A stretch of 64,000 nucleotides of DNA from Blautia sp. An249. Its GTDB lineage: Bacteria > Bacillota > Clostridia > Lachnospirales > Lachnospiraceae. The notes beneath the pieces were generated by a model, which saw only the letters and a list, made by a program, of their open reading frames with translations, made no database searches and was not told where the DNA came from. The DNA is taken from NCBI RefSeq assembly GCF_002159835.1, contig NZ_NFJL01000001.1, forward strand, positions 372,001 through 436,000. Direction: 5' to 3'. The translations under genes were made by a program, and so were the position numbers. Positions within the stretch are counted from its first letter, which is position 1. Each line of letters begins with the position of its first letter. Shown piece by piece: positions 26,649 to 35,093 of this stretch.

Positions 26649-26982
26649 GGACTGACAGGCAATGCTTGAAATGCGCGAATGGGCGTTGCTTTCGCCGCCT
26701 CGACCAATACCGGCTGCAGGTCGAGGGTATCAGCGCGGAAGAAACCTGGAAGGGTGTCGCGCCCTAATCAGAGTGGAAGGCTTGCCCGTAAAAAGGAAGC
26801 CACACGCAACGCATAGAGCCTGAACCTGTTTCGGCAGAATATAACGGCTCCACGAGTCCGCGCCGCCTGCCGGTCTTTGCTGGGTGAAAAGGTATGCTAT
26901 GCCGGGCATGGACGCCATGCCGATGGAAATGGGCGAAAGCCCCGGAGGGATAGATAAAAAGCTATCCGGTAATCACGAACAG
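26649..26982 (+). other. 334-nt structured non-coding insertion in virD4 Walker A
   Basis: Lies between the GGT codon ending GGSGSG and the AAA ACC codons of KTRFF; excision restores GSGKTRFF exactly. It has no credible gene. Many perfect or near-perfect stems are visible: GCAATGC / GCGTTGC, CTCGACC / GGTCGAG, GCGCG / CGCGC with an inner AACCT / AGGGT, GGCTT / AAGCC, GAGCC / GGCTC, GGCATGG / CCATGCC (loop ACG), GGGC(GAAA)GCCC and GGATAG / CTATCC. The 5' exon ends in T and the segment can be read as ending in G, as in group I introns. I could not recognise the group I core or a group II domain V, so the RNA class is open. Confidence 0.6.
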
Positions 26983-28380
26983 AAAACCCGCTTCTTCATT
27001 AAGCCGAACCTGATGCAGCTCCATTCTTCCTATGTAGTGACAGATCCGAAGGGTACTGTCCTGGTGGAGTGCGGAAAGCTGCTCTCCCGCGGTTCTCCCA
27101 GGCTGGGCAAGGACGGAAAGCCCTTACGCAATAAGAAAGGCAAGATCATCTATGAGTCTTATCAGATCAAGGTATTCAATACCATTAACTTTAAGAAAAG
27201 TATGCACTATAATCCCTTCGCGTATCTACATTCGGAGAAGGATATATTAAAGCTGGTAACAGTGTTGATCGCCAATACCAAAGGGGAAGGAAAATCCGGG
27301 GACGATTTTTGGGTGAAGGCCGAAACGCTGCTCTACACGGCTTTAATCGGCTACATCTATTATGAGGCTCCCAAGAACGAGCAGAACTTCTCCACTTTGG
27401 TAGAAATGATAAATGCCATGGAAGTCCGGGAGGATGATGAATCGTTCAAAAACGCGGTTGACCTTCTCTTTGACGCTTTGGAACAGAAAGACCCGGACCA
27501 CTTCGCCCTCCGGCAATATAAAAAATATAAGCTGGCGGCGGGCAAGACAGCGAAGTCGATTTTGATTAGCTGCGGAGCCAGGCTTGCGCCTTTTGATATT
27601 GCGGAAGTCCGGGAGATCACCATGTATGACGAGCTGGAGCTGGATTTGGTCGGGGACCGGAAAACAGCGCTGTTCTTTATTATTTCCGATACGGACGCCA
27701 CATTCAACTTTCTGGTGAGCATGGCTTATACGCAGCTTTTCAACCTGCTTTGTGAAAGAGCGGATGATAAGTATGGAGGCCGGCTGCCGGTGCATGTGCG
27801 CTGCCTGATCGACGAGGCGGCTAACATTGGGCAGATTCCGAACCTCGAAAAACTCATGGCAACGATCAGGTCCAGAGAGATTTCGGCCTGCCTGGTGCTG
27901 CAGGCGCAGAGCCAGTTGAAAGCACTGTATAAAGATAACATGGACACCATTATCGGCAACTGTGATTCCAGCTTATTCCTGGGAGGAAAGGAAGAAACCA
28001 CCCTAAAAAGCTGGAGCGCCCTGCTGGGGAAAGAAACCATTGATATGTATAACACCAGCGTCACGAAGGGCACGCAGGAATCCCACGGCCAGAACTTCCA
28101 AAAGCTGGGCAAAGATCTGATGTCCATGGACGAGCTGGCTGTGATGGACGGCGGGAAGTGTCTGCTGCAGGTGCGCGGCGTCCGGCCCTTCCTGTCCAGA
28201 AAGTACGATATTACAAAACACCCCAATTATAAGTACCTTTCGGATTTTAACCCGAAAAATACGTTTGATATAGAAAAATACCTGTCTACCCGCTTGCGGG
28301 TGAAGCCGGACGATTTGTTCCTCAACTATGAGATCAGCCCGTCCGAGCTGGCGGAAGAATCCGCAGACGATACCGAATAG
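26983..28380 (+). CDS. VirD4/TraG coupling protein, 3' exon
   Basis: 465 residues resuming at KTRFFIKPNLMQLHSSYVVT and continuing with DPKGTVLVECGK, LHSEKDILKLVTVLIANTKG, the Walker B CLIDEAANIGQIPNLEK, and ISACLVLQAQSQLKALYKDN. Together with the 5' exon this gives a full-length coupling ATPase of about 617 residues, which brings the relaxase-DNA complex to the mating channel. An in-frame ATG at 26884 inside the insertion could give a truncated protein, but that would lack half of Walker A and both membrane segments. Confidence 0.88.
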   Translation, partial: KTRFFIKPNLMQLHSSYVVTDPKGTVLVECGKLLSRGSPRLGKDGKPLRNKKGKIIYESYQIKVFNTINFKKSMHYNPFAYLHSEKDILKLVTVLIANTKGEGKSGDDFWVKAETLLYTALIGYIYYEAPKNEQNFSTLVEMINAMEVREDDESFKNAVDLLFDALEQKDPDHFALRQYKKYKLAAGKTAKSILISCGARLAPFDIAEVREITMYDELELDLVGDRKTALFFIISDTDATFNFLVSMAYTQLFNLLCERADDKYGGRLPVHVRCLIDEAANIGQIPNLEKLMATIRSREISACLVLQAQSQLKALYKDNMDTIIGNCDSSLFLGGKEETTLKSWSALLGKETIDMYNTSVTKGTQESHGQNFQKLGKDLMSMDELAVMDGGKCLLQVRGVRPFLSRKYDITKHPNYKYLSDFNPKNTFDIEKYLSTRLRVKPDDLFLNYEISPSELAEESADDTE

Positions 28381-28430
28381 GCCCGCCGATCTGCAAGTTT
28401 CCCATTCTTTTCGGCGGGCCTTGTTTTTTT
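28381..28430 (+). terminator. Terminator after virD4
   Basis: GCCCGCCGA / TCGGCGGGC stem with a 21-base loop and a run of Ts, beginning right after the virD4 stop. Confidence 0.75.
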
Positions 28431-28516
28431 ATGCCCATTTTAAGGAGGTGCCTATTGGTAAGGAGCCGTGATTCTCCTGAATTTACTCACAGTCCGCAGG
28501 ATATACGCCTGCGTTC

Positions 28517-28562
28517 GCCGCCCGCTGTTTGTTCTCTTTTCAAGCAGCGGGCGGCTTTTTTC
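28517..28562 (+). terminator. Second terminator-like hairpin before maff2
   Basis: Eleven-base perfect stem GCCGCCCGCTG / CAGCGGGCGGC followed by seven Ts. With the one at 28381 it brackets a stretch holding an AAGGAGGTG site but no convincing gene. It may act as a regulated barrier between coupling-protein and channel genes. Confidence 0.65.
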
Positions 28563-28624
28563 GTTTCAGGCCAAAAACGGCCACAACATTATTTTTCATT
28601 TGATAAGGAGGTAATTACCCTAAT

Positions 28625-28749
28625 ATGAGTTTTTTCACTTCTGCTATTGATACCCTGCAGATCTTGGTTGTCGCGCTGGGCGCCGGTTTGGGCGCGTGGG
28701 GCGTCATCAATCTTCTGGAAGGATATGGAAATGACAATCCCGGCGCCAA
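28625..28749 (+). pseudogene. Maff2 family membrane protein, 5' part (split by nested element)
   Basis: Starts MSFFTSAIDTLQILVVALGA and GLGAWGVINLLEGYGNDNPG, the N-terminal membrane part of Maff2, a small conjugation protein found next to VirB6-like genes. The frame enters the nested element and stops after five foreign codons at 28765. The missing end (KSQGMKQLMAGGGIAVVG onwards) lies 12.4 kb away at 41180. AAGGAGG precedes the ATG. Confidence 0.85.
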
Positions 28750-28769
28750 TGCTCATGTGTCATAAAGAA
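28750..28769 (+). repeat. Left terminal inverted repeat of nested element
   Basis: TGCTCATGTGTCATAAAGAA; matches 16 of 20 bases of the inverted right end at 41160-41179. The first five foreign codons of the truncated maff2 fall here. Confidence 0.65.
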
Positions 28770-28848
28770 ACACACAAGAGATTGATAGACAGCAGCCTAC
28801 TATTCCGTAAATTTTGTTTCAGGACTTTCTTTTTCAATGCCGATATGC

Positions 28849-28854
28849 TATAAT
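28849..28854 (+). promoter_or_regulatory. -10 box of the tet promoter
   Basis: TATAAT 30 bases upstream of the leader peptide start; no strong -35 box is seen 16-18 bases before it. Confidence 0.45.
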
Positions 28855-28883
28855 ATTTCTATTCCAAGTAAGGAGTTAAAAAT

Positions 28884-28907
28884 ATGCGGCAAGGTATTCT
28901 TAATTAA
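28884..28907 (+). CDS. tet leader peptide MRQGILN
   Basis: Seven codons starting ATG CGG CAA and ending TAA, preceded by AAGGAG. I recall a near-identical short peptide in front of tet(W). Its coding bases AAGGTATTCTTAA (28891-28903) can pair with TTAAGAATAC at 28978-28987, so ribosome position on the leader can influence which downstream RNA stems form. Confidence 0.65.
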   Translation: MRQGILN

Positions 28908-29068
28908 CTATAATCAAATAGTGGGAACAAAGAATTGTAACCGTCCCTTGCAAGGGGCTTAGTTTTTTGTACCCTTTTTAAGAATACTTTTGCCTTATAT
29001 ATTTGACATATCAAAAGAGCGACCGCTGCTTGCAGTGCGTTGTATGTATGTGTATGTCTATTCGCTAT

Positions 29069-29107
29069 ATCCCCAGCGGTAAAAGTATTTTGCTGCTGGG
29101 GATTTTT
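29069..29107 (+). terminator. Attenuator/terminator in the tet leader
   Basis: ATCCCCAGC / GCTGGGGAT stem with a 17-base loop and T5, ending 34 bases before the tet start. A smaller CCCTTGCAAGGG hairpin with T6 stands upstream near 28945. The layout is that of the transcription-attenuation leaders of tet(M)/tet(W)-type genes. Confidence 0.75.
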
Positions 29108-29140
29108 ATGCCCTTTGGGGGCTGAATGGAGGACAAACAC

Positions 29141-31060
29141 ATGAAAATAATCAATATCGGCATTCTTGCTCATGTAGACGCAGGAAAAACGACTTTGACA
29201 GAAAGCCTGCTCTATACCAGCGGAGCCGTTCCGGAATTAGGGAGTGTAGATAAGGGAACAACGCGGACAGACACCATGCTGTTGGAACGCCAGCGTGGGA
29301 TTACCATTCAAACGGCCGTCACTTCTTTCGGCTGGAAGAATTATAAGATCAATATTGTCGATACCCCCGGCCATATGGACTTTTTGGCGGAAGTATATCG
29401 CTCACTTGCTGTTCTTGACGGAGCAATTTTAGTAGTTTCCGCAAAGGACGGCGTGCAGGCACAAACACGGGTACTGTTCCATGCGCTCCAGAAAATGAAA
29501 ATCCCAACGATTATTTTTGTAAATAAGATAGACCAGGAGGGCATTGACTTACAGAGCGTTTATCAAAATATCAGAGAAAAACTTTCTGATGATGTCATGG
29601 TTATGCAAGATGTTTCGCTCACTCCGGAAGTGTCTCTGACAGACATTGAGGATATAGAAAAATGGGATTCTATTATTGCTGGAAATGATGAACTTTTGGA
29701 AAAATATATTGCGGGGGAACCTTTGAAAATACAAGATTTACAGAGGGAGAAATGCAGAAGAATGCAAAACGGTTCCCTGTTTCCTATTTATCATGGGAGT
29801 GCAAAGAACAATATCGGAACTGAAAAGCTGATTGAAGTGATTGCAGAAACATTTACTTCTGGTGCGGACAACGATCAATCCGAGCTATGCGGAAGCGTTT
29901 TTAAAATCGAGTACACAGACCAGAAAAAGCGGCTCGTTTATTTGCGGTTATACAGCGGGACACTTCATTTACGGGATACGATTCTCCTGCCCCAAAATCA
30001 AAAACTAAAAATCACAGAAATGAGGATTCCGTCAAACGGAGAGATTATACCGGCGGACACAGCCTGTTGCGGAGAAATTGTTATTTTGACCAATGACACT
30101 CTGAAGCTGAATGATACTCTCGGAAATGTAGAACTTTTGCCGCGCAAGGCATGGGAAAAAAATCCGATTCCTTTGCTTCGGACGACGGTGGAGCCGCAAA
30201 ATCAGGAACAAAGAGACCTCCTGCTGAATGCCCTGACGGAAATTGCAGATACAGATCCGCTGTTGCATTACTATGTGGATACGATAACGCATGAAATCAT
30301 CATTTCTTTTTTAGGAAAAGTCCAGTTAGAGGTTGTATGCTCTCTGTTAGTAGAGCGATACCATGTGAACATAAATGTGAAAGAACCTACGGTCATTTAT
30401 CTGGAAAGGCCATTAAAAACAGCCAGTTACACGATTCATATTGAAGTGCCGCCGAATCCGTTTTGGGCATCCATTGGCTTAACTGTAACGCCACTTCCTG
30501 CCGGAAGTGGAACCCGGTTTAAAAGCAAAGTATCTCTCGGCTATTTAAACCAAAGTTTTCAAAATGCCGTTATGGAAGGGGTGCGTTATGGAATGGAGCA
30601 AGGCTTATACGGTTGGGAAGTGACAGATTGTGAAATTTGTTTTGACTATGGAGTTTATTACAGTCCAGTTAGTACCCCCGCAGATTTTCGTTCCCTTGCT
30701 CCTATCGTGTTAGAACAGGCATTGAAAAGAGCAGGAACACAATTATTGGAACCATACCTTTCCTTTACCCTTTTTGCACCGCAGGAATATATTTCACGGG
30801 CTTATAATGACGCACCGAAGTATTGTGCAGTGATTGAATCAACCTTGCTTAAAAATGATGAAGTTATTTTTACGGGAGAAATCCCCGCCCGCTGCATCGG
30901 CGAATATAGGAATGATTTAAATTTTTATACAAATGGGAGAAGCGTCTGCCTTACCGAATTAAAAGGGTACCAAGAAATTTCCGGGGAGCCTGTATTGCAG
31001 CCACGCCGTCCTAACAGCCGTTTAGATAAGGTTCGGCATATGTTTCAGAAAATAACGTAA
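29141..31060 (+). CDS. Tetracycline resistance ribosomal protection protein
   Basis: 639-residue EF-G-like GTPase that releases tetracycline from the ribosome. G-motifs: [37 protein letters not shown]; the conserved C-terminal loop region [20 protein letters not shown] and the tail [18 protein letters not shown] are typical. The ATG at 29141 has GGAGG upstream. From memory it shares long stretches with Tet(W) and shorter ones with Tet(O)/Tet(M)/Tet(32), but differs from each throughout (for example [20 protein letters not shown]), so I do not assign a class. Preceded by an attenuator leader. Base composition is lower in GC than the mobilisation genes downstream. Confidence 0.92.
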   Translation: MKIINIGILAHVDAGKTTLTESLLYTSGAVPELGSVDKGTTRTDTMLLERQRGITIQTAVTSFGWKNYKINIVDTPGHMDFLAEVYRSLAVLDGAILVVSAKDGVQAQTRVLFHALQKMKIPTIIFVNKIDQEGIDLQSVYQNIREKLSDDVMVMQDVSLTPEVSLTDIEDIEKWDSIIAGNDELLEKYIAGEPLKIQDLQREKCRRMQNGSLFPIYHGSAKNNIGTEKLIEVIAETFTSGADNDQSELCGSVFKIEYTDQKKRLVYLRLYSGTLHLRDTILLPQNQKLKITEMRIPSNGEIIPADTACCGEIVILTNDTLKLNDTLGNVELLPRKAWEKNPIPLLRTTVEPQNQEQRDLLLNALTEIADTDPLLHYYVDTITHEIIISFLGKVQLEVVCSLLVERYHVNINVKEPTVIYLERPLKTASYTIHIEVPPNPFWASIGLTVTPLPAGSGTRFKSKVSLGYLNQSFQNAVMEGVRYGMEQGLYGWEVTDCEICFDYGVYYSPVSTPADFRSLAPIVLEQALKRAGTQLLEPYLSFTLFAPQEYISRAYNDAPKYCAVIESTLLKNDEVIFTGEIPARCIGEYRNDLNFYTNGRSVCLTELKGYQEISGEPVLQPRRPNSRLDKVRHMFQKIT

Positions 31061-31109
31061 TATTTTGTGCGTTATCACGGATAAAAATCTTTGAATATAA
31101 GGAGAGTCT

Positions 31110-31154
31110 ATGTTAGTTTTGTTTTCAAGTCGGTTTTGTGTAAACTTATATTGA
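31110..31154 (+). CDS. Possible 14-residue leader peptide
   Basis: ATG TTA GTT TTG to TGA encodes MLVLFSSRFCVNLY behind an AAGGAGAG site, 50 bases after the tet stop and about 100 bases before the AraC-type gene. Short hydrophobic peptides like this accompany antibiotic-inducible genes. The evidence is only the ribosome site and position. Confidence 0.3.
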   Translation: MLVLFSSRFCVNLY

Positions 31155-31250
31155 GCAAACGGCCTTTATTTATAACCCGACTAATTTTGTATGCTAATGT
31201 CGAACATATCTTTCTAAATTGTGATATTCTTATTCGGAAGGAGGGGCAAT

Positions 31251-32117
31251 GTGTTAAAGAAATTGAATGACGCGATGGACTATATTGAAGCGCACCTGGA
31301 GGACGAGTTTTTACTTGAGAAGATTTCTGAGCATATAAATGTTTCAGATTATCATTTTAGAAAAATATTTTTTGCGCTTACCAATATGACGCTGAATGAG
31401 TATGTAAAAAACAGACGACTTTCAGAAGCTAACAAAGAATTGTTGCAGGGGGCGCAGGTAACAGATGTCGCTTATCAATATGGGTATCAATCCGTAGACG
31501 GATTTACACGTGCCTTTAAAAAATGGAGCGGTATCTTACCGTCACAAGTCGCAAAGTTGAAACAATGTAAATCATGCCAAAAGTTACAATTTGTTGTAAC
31601 TATGAAGGGAGGAACTTTAATGGAATATAAAATTGTTGAAAAACCTGCTTTTACGTTTGCAGGTGTAAGTAAACGAGTGCCGTTACAATATGAGGGAGTA
31701 AACAACGCTATTTTGGAACTGGCACAAAGCATAACACAGGAACAGAAAGAAGAAATGCACCGGTTGCAAAACATTGAGCCATATGAAACTGTAAATGTTT
31801 CCTATGAATCAGATACGAACTTTCTTGAAGAAGCTGGTGAATTAACGCATTTAATTGGAGTTTTAACAACTAAAAATGACATTAGCAGTAATCTGGACAC
31901 ATTTCCTGTTAAAGCTCATACGTGGGCAGTTTTTCCAAATGAAGGAATCTTCCCGTTTACTTTGCAGGATACAATGGCAAGAATCTACTCCGAATGGTTT
32001 ATGACGGCAGATTATGAACTGGCAGAGCCGTTTTCTTTCTCTTTTACAAAAATGGACGACAAAAAGCCCAACTACGCATACAGTGAAATTTGGATTCCAG
32101 TAACAAAAAAAGAATAA
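31251..32117 (+). CDS. AraC family regulator with GyrI-like effector domain
   Basis: 288 residues from a GTG at 31251 after GGAAGGAGGGG; an in-frame GTG at 31221 precedes that site and is less likely. Residues about 1-105 form a two-HTH AraC DNA-binding domain (FLLEKISEHINVSDYHFRKI, then VAYQYGYQSVDGFTRAFKKW). The rest is a GyrI-like ligand domain (EYKIVEKPAFTFAGVSKRVP; AHTWAVFPNEGIFPFTL). Such MarA/Rob-like regulators respond to small amphipathic compounds. It lies downstream of tet and may control it or the following cassette; the target is unknown. Confidence 0.85.
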   Translation: MLKKLNDAMDYIEAHLEDEFLLEKISEHINVSDYHFRKIFFALTNMTLNEYVKNRRLSEANKELLQGAQVTDVAYQYGYQSVDGFTRAFKKWSGILPSQVAKLKQCKSCQKLQFVVTMKGGTLMEYKIVEKPAFTFAGVSKRVPLQYEGVNNAILELAQSITQEQKEEMHRLQNIEPYETVNVSYESDTNFLEEAGELTHLIGVLTTKNDISSNLDTFPVKAHTWAVFPNEGIFPFTLQDTMARIYSEWFMTADYELAEPFSFSFTKMDDKKPNYAYSEIWIPVTKKE

Positions 32118-32254
32118 GCAATTACACTCAAATAGGAAAGCCAGCCGAGCCAGCGGGCAGTCAAGATAAACGGCGCATATGCGCCGCTGTTGACAGCCCC
32201 GCCCGCCTTTGCTGGTAGGCAATCAAGGGGCGACAGCAAGGGGTGCTGCCGCCC
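32105..32254 (+). repeat. 150-bp direct repeat, copy 1
   Basis: Aligned without gaps to 33588-33737 at roughly 90% identity. Begins in the last codons of the AraC-type gene and contains the perfect palindrome CGGCGCATATGCGCCG (32171-32186). In both copies it is followed by a sigma-like gene. Confidence 0.8.
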
Positions 32255-32320
32255 TCTGATATTATAAATGAAACCCGTCAACCATACAACGCCCTATGTG
32301 GGAGAAAGGGGGAATCATCT

Positions 32321-32700
32321 ATGCCTTGCACAGAAGCATACAAAGAACACATCATGTACACGTTCAATGGCTTTGCAAGACCGTCATACACTATGCGGCT
32401 ATCAACGCATGGCGTGACAGGAGCAGACGGCGGCAAAAAGAAATATCCCTTGAATACCTCACAGAAGAAAAGTTTTACCCTTTAGGCACAACAGACGAAT
32501 ATTTTGAAGCACCCCATGAAGAACACCCTATAACGATATGCGGTCAGGCAGTTATCCTCACCAATGGAAAACTTGCCGCCGTCCTGTTATCCCTGCCACA
32601 GAAAAACCGGGAAATCATTTTCCCTTATTTTTTCAAAAATGGGCTTACAATGGGTGAAAAATTCGAAAACCAAAGTATGATGAGGCAGGTATTGAAATGA
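32321..32700 (+). pseudogene. Frameshifted and 3'-replaced sigma-like gene
   Basis: Homologous to the intact gene at 33768. It starts MPCTEAYKEHIMYTFNGF, then one T is missing from the TTTT run (TTT at 32372-32374 against TTTT at 33819-33822), moving the rest (CKTVIHYAAINAWRDRSRRR onward) to another frame. After REIIFPYFFKNG the two genes diverge, so the C-terminal HTH is also lost. Its final ATGA overlaps the start of the methyltransferase gene. It is either a relic or a translated leader for the next gene. Confidence 0.7.
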
Positions 32701-33515
32701 AAGTTGTTTCTATATTAAATAAAAATAATGATTACCAGAGATTTGAAGTATTGAAGCATAATCGAAATAAAAGATATAAATATAATCAATTTATTGTTGA
32801 AGGCGTAAGAAGTTTAAATGAAGCGGTTAAAAATAACTGGAAGATTATTTCTTTTATTTATGACAAGAATAATCTGTCAGGCTGGGCAAAACATATGATA
32901 GAAACAGTAAAAACAGAAGTCAATTATACTCTTACGGCACAGTTGCTAAAGGAATTAAGTGGAAAAGAAGAAACTTCTGAATTATTGGCTATTATTGAAA
33001 TGAGGGAAGACAGGTTAGAAAATGTTGCGTTATCTTCCAATCCATTTATTGTGTTATTTGACAGGCCCTCTAATAAAGGAAATTTAGGTACGATGATACG
33101 TTCATGTGATGCGTTGGGAGTAGATATGTTGATAATTACTGGACATGCGGTTGATTTGTATGAGCCTGATGTAATTGTTTCGGCGATGGGTTCTTTTTTC
33201 AATCTTCCGGTGATTCGAATCATTCACAATGAGGATTTATATAAATTCGTTGAAAGCCTTAGAATAAAATACCCTGGCTTTAAGATCATAGGCACAACAG
33301 CCCACCACGAAAAGCCTATCTATCATGAGGACTTGAAAACCCCGGTTATGTTAATGATGGGAAATGAAACCATGGGATTAAATAAGGCATTTAAGGAATA
33401 TTGTGATGTTTTATGTACGATTCCTATGGCTGAAGATTCCTATGCCAGTTCTTTCAATGTCAGTTGTGCTGCATCTATAATGATGTATGAAATAGTAAGA
33501 CAACGAATGAATTAG
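32697..33515 (+). CDS. TrmH/SpoU-family RNA 2'-O-methyltransferase
   Basis: 272-residue SPOUT enzyme. An N-terminal substrate domain (VLKHNRNKRYKYNQFIVEGV) is followed by the knot motifs: NKGNLGTMIRSCDALGVD (motif 1), MLMMGNETMGLNK (motif 2) and IPMAEDSYASSFNVSCAASI (motif 3). It uses SAM to methylate ribose in rRNA or tRNA. Relatives such as TsnR and AviRb give resistance to ribosome-targeting antibiotics, and its placement in a resistance element suggests that role, but no specificity can be read. AT-rich compared with the neighbouring mob genes, so acquired separately. Confidence 0.8.
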   Translation: MKVVSILNKNNDYQRFEVLKHNRNKRYKYNQFIVEGVRSLNEAVKNNWKIISFIYDKNNLSGWAKHMIETVKTEVNYTLTAQLLKELSGKEETSELLAIIEMREDRLENVALSSNPFIVLFDRPSNKGNLGTMIRSCDALGVDMLIITGHAVDLYEPDVIVSAMGSFFNLPVIRIIHNEDLYKFVESLRIKYPGFKIIGTTAHHEKPIYHEDLKTPVMLMMGNETMGLNKAFKEYCDVLCTIPMAEDSYASSFNVSCAASIMMYEIVRQRMN

Positions 33516-33587
33516 ACAGCATAACCCTTTTGAGAGTGAGCCAGAGAAAAGGGAGGAGCAGGCGTTCTACCTCAAAAGTCTGCAAAT

Positions 33588-33737
33588 AAAAAAAGAATAA
33601 GCAATTACACTCAAATGGCAAAGCCAGCCGAGCCAGTCAACAGTCAAGATGAACGGCGCATATGCGCCGCCGTTGACAGCCCCGCCCGCCTTTGCAGATA
33701 GGCAATCAAGGGGCGACAGCAAGGAGTGCTGCCGCCC
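33588..33737 (+). repeat. 150-bp direct repeat, copy 2
   Basis: Second copy of the repeat at 32105, with the same palindrome at 33654-33669. Together they bracket the sigma remnant and the methyltransferase, as expected if the cassette arrived by recombination or tandem duplication. Confidence 0.8.
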
Positions 33738-33767
33738 CGCACTATTATTCAGAGAGGGGGAATTTCC

Positions 33768-34190
33768 ATGACCGAAGATGAAGCCTACAAAGTGCATATC
33801 CAGTACACATTCAATGCCTTTTGCAAGATTGTCATTCGTCACGCAGCCATAGATATAATCTTAAAGCTGCGCCGGAGGTGGGAACGGGAAGTTTCTCTTG
33901 ACTATCTGATGAATGAGAAGTTTGTCCAGCTTGCCGAACCGGAGCAGCTTGAAGAATATCTTTTTACCGCCTGCGGCCAGACCGCCGTTCTGTACCATGC
34001 GGAACTTGCCGCCGCCCTTGCCCTCTTGCCGGAGCAGACACAGGAAGAGATTTTCCGTTACTATTTCCTGCGCCAGCCGCAGCGAGTGATCGGCGTACAT
34101 ATTGGCCGGACACGCAGCACAGCGGGGCGGCATATCCAGCTTGCCTTGCAGCGGCTACGGCGGCTCATGGAGGGAAAAGACCATGAGTAA
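33768..34190 (+). CDS. Sigma-70-like regulator of the nested element
   Basis: 140 residues: an N-terminal region (YKVHIQYTFNAFCKIVIRHA), a central FTACGQTAVLYHAELAAALA and a C-terminal sigma region-4-like HTH (ALLPEQTQEEIFRYYFLRQP, IGRTRSTAGRHIQLALQRLR). Such short sigma-like proteins are common in Tn916- and Tn4451-type elements and probably regulate element genes. The AGAGAGGGGG site precedes ATG 33768, and the stop overlaps the next gene. Confidence 0.75.
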   Translation: MTEDEAYKVHIQYTFNAFCKIVIRHAAIDIILKLRRRWEREVSLDYLMNEKFVQLAEPEQLEEYLFTACGQTAVLYHAELAAALALLPEQTQEEIFRYYFLRQPQRVIGVHIGRTRSTAGRHIQLALQRLRRLMEGKDHE

Positions 34191-34380
34191 ACTTCTCCCC
34201 TATGAAACAATCGTCAAAGCCCATGAGGGCGACCCGGACGCAATCGACACCGTCCTTTCCCACTATGCCGGATATATCCGCTACTTTTCCAAAGTACACG
34301 GTCAGGTTAACGCCGAGGTTGAGGAATATGTGAAGCAGCAGCTAATCTCCGCACTATTCAAGTTTCGCTTTGACCGATAA
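34183..34380 (+). CDS. Conjugative-transposon-type helix-turn-helix protein
   Basis: 65 residues from the ATG at 34183, overlapping the sigma-like gene. MSKLLPYETIVKAHEGDPDA, VLSHYAGYIRYFSKVHGQVN and AEVEEYVKQQLISALFKFRF match the small HTH_16 proteins that follow sigma-like genes in Clostridial elements. Likely a partner regulator. Confidence 0.75.
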   Translation: MSKLLPYETIVKAHEGDPDAIDTVLSHYAGYIRYFSKVHGQVNAEVEEYVKQQLISALFKFRFDR

Positions 34381-35093
34381 GCCCCAAAACTGAATACCAG
34401 CCGCCCACCAGCGGCCAGTGAAAGCAGTAAGTCTGAAAAAGATTTGCTGCTTTTTTTGTTGTCCATTTGGCAAAATCGCAAAGTCACCCGTAGTAGGTAG
34501 GTGAAGCCAGAAAAAGCTGCCTGCTCCGTTTGGCAAATTTCAAAACGCAGTGTTGTAGGGAGTGAAAGGAAAAATTCTCTGCCCCGTAGGTTGCCAAAAT
34601 CCTGTTTCCCGGATTACTAAGGCAAAAGAAAATTTGAAAAATCCCCGGACAGCGGGTAGCTGGCGGCCTTTTGAATGTATCTTTGGCGAAAGAAAAAAAA
34701 GACCGCGCACAGCGGGCTGAAAGCCCCGCCCCGTTCGCTCTATGTACGGAAAAGCCCGGACAGGGGCAGTCTGCGGCTTACTAAGAGCAAGTTTCTACCA
34801 CGGTGCCAAAATCCGCAATTCTGCGGTTTTGCCCCTCGCGGGAAACTTGTTGGGGAGTGCCTTCCCCAAACCCTGCTATACGCCCTTACGGGCGAAAAAG
34901 CTGAAAACAGTTTTTGTTATTTTCCAAAAAGTTGCCCAATGGGAGGTATAGAGGGATTTTTCTGCCGAAATGCAAAAAAAAGTTTTTGTAATTTCCCGAA
35001 AAGTTAAGCAATGGGAGGAGTGAGAGGAAATTTTCTCCGCCCAAAATCCGAAAAAAGTCAGCAATAAGAATAGTGAGAGGAGGTTTTCAGCCT
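34381..35093. other. Candidate oriT region of the nested element
   Basis: About 710 bases with no credible gene, directly before mobC and the relaxase. It contains an imperfect inverted repeat at about 34804-34832 (CCAAAATCCGCA against TGCGGTTTTG), the hairpin CGCCC(TTAC)GGGCG at 34881-34894, and tandem 72-bp repeats at 34909-35088. Intergenic placement before MobC plus inverted repeats is typical for oriT, but no nic site was identified. Confidence 0.5.
34909..35088 (+). repeat. Tandem 72-bp repeats, about 2.5 units
   Basis: Unit 1 starts 34909 (AGTTTTTGTTATTTTCC...CAATGGGAGG), unit 2 starts 34981 (AGTTTTTGTAATTTCCC...CAATGGGAGG), and a partial third starts near 35054 (AGTCAGCAATAAGAATAG). 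Each contains AAAAAGT/TTAAGCAATGGGAGG followed by GAGAGG-like purine tracts, the last serving as the mobC ribosome site. Likely iterons for MobC binding. Confidence 0.6.

Noticed and set aside
26649..26982. Group II intron assignment for the virD4 insertion
   Set aside because: No GUGYG start and no domain V-like hairpin near the 3' end; only a generic structured insertion is supported.
28456..28628. 65-codon frame between virD4 and maff2 with an AAGGAGGTG site
   Set aside because: Most of it is the two arms of a perfect terminator hairpin, and the translation looks like random sequence.
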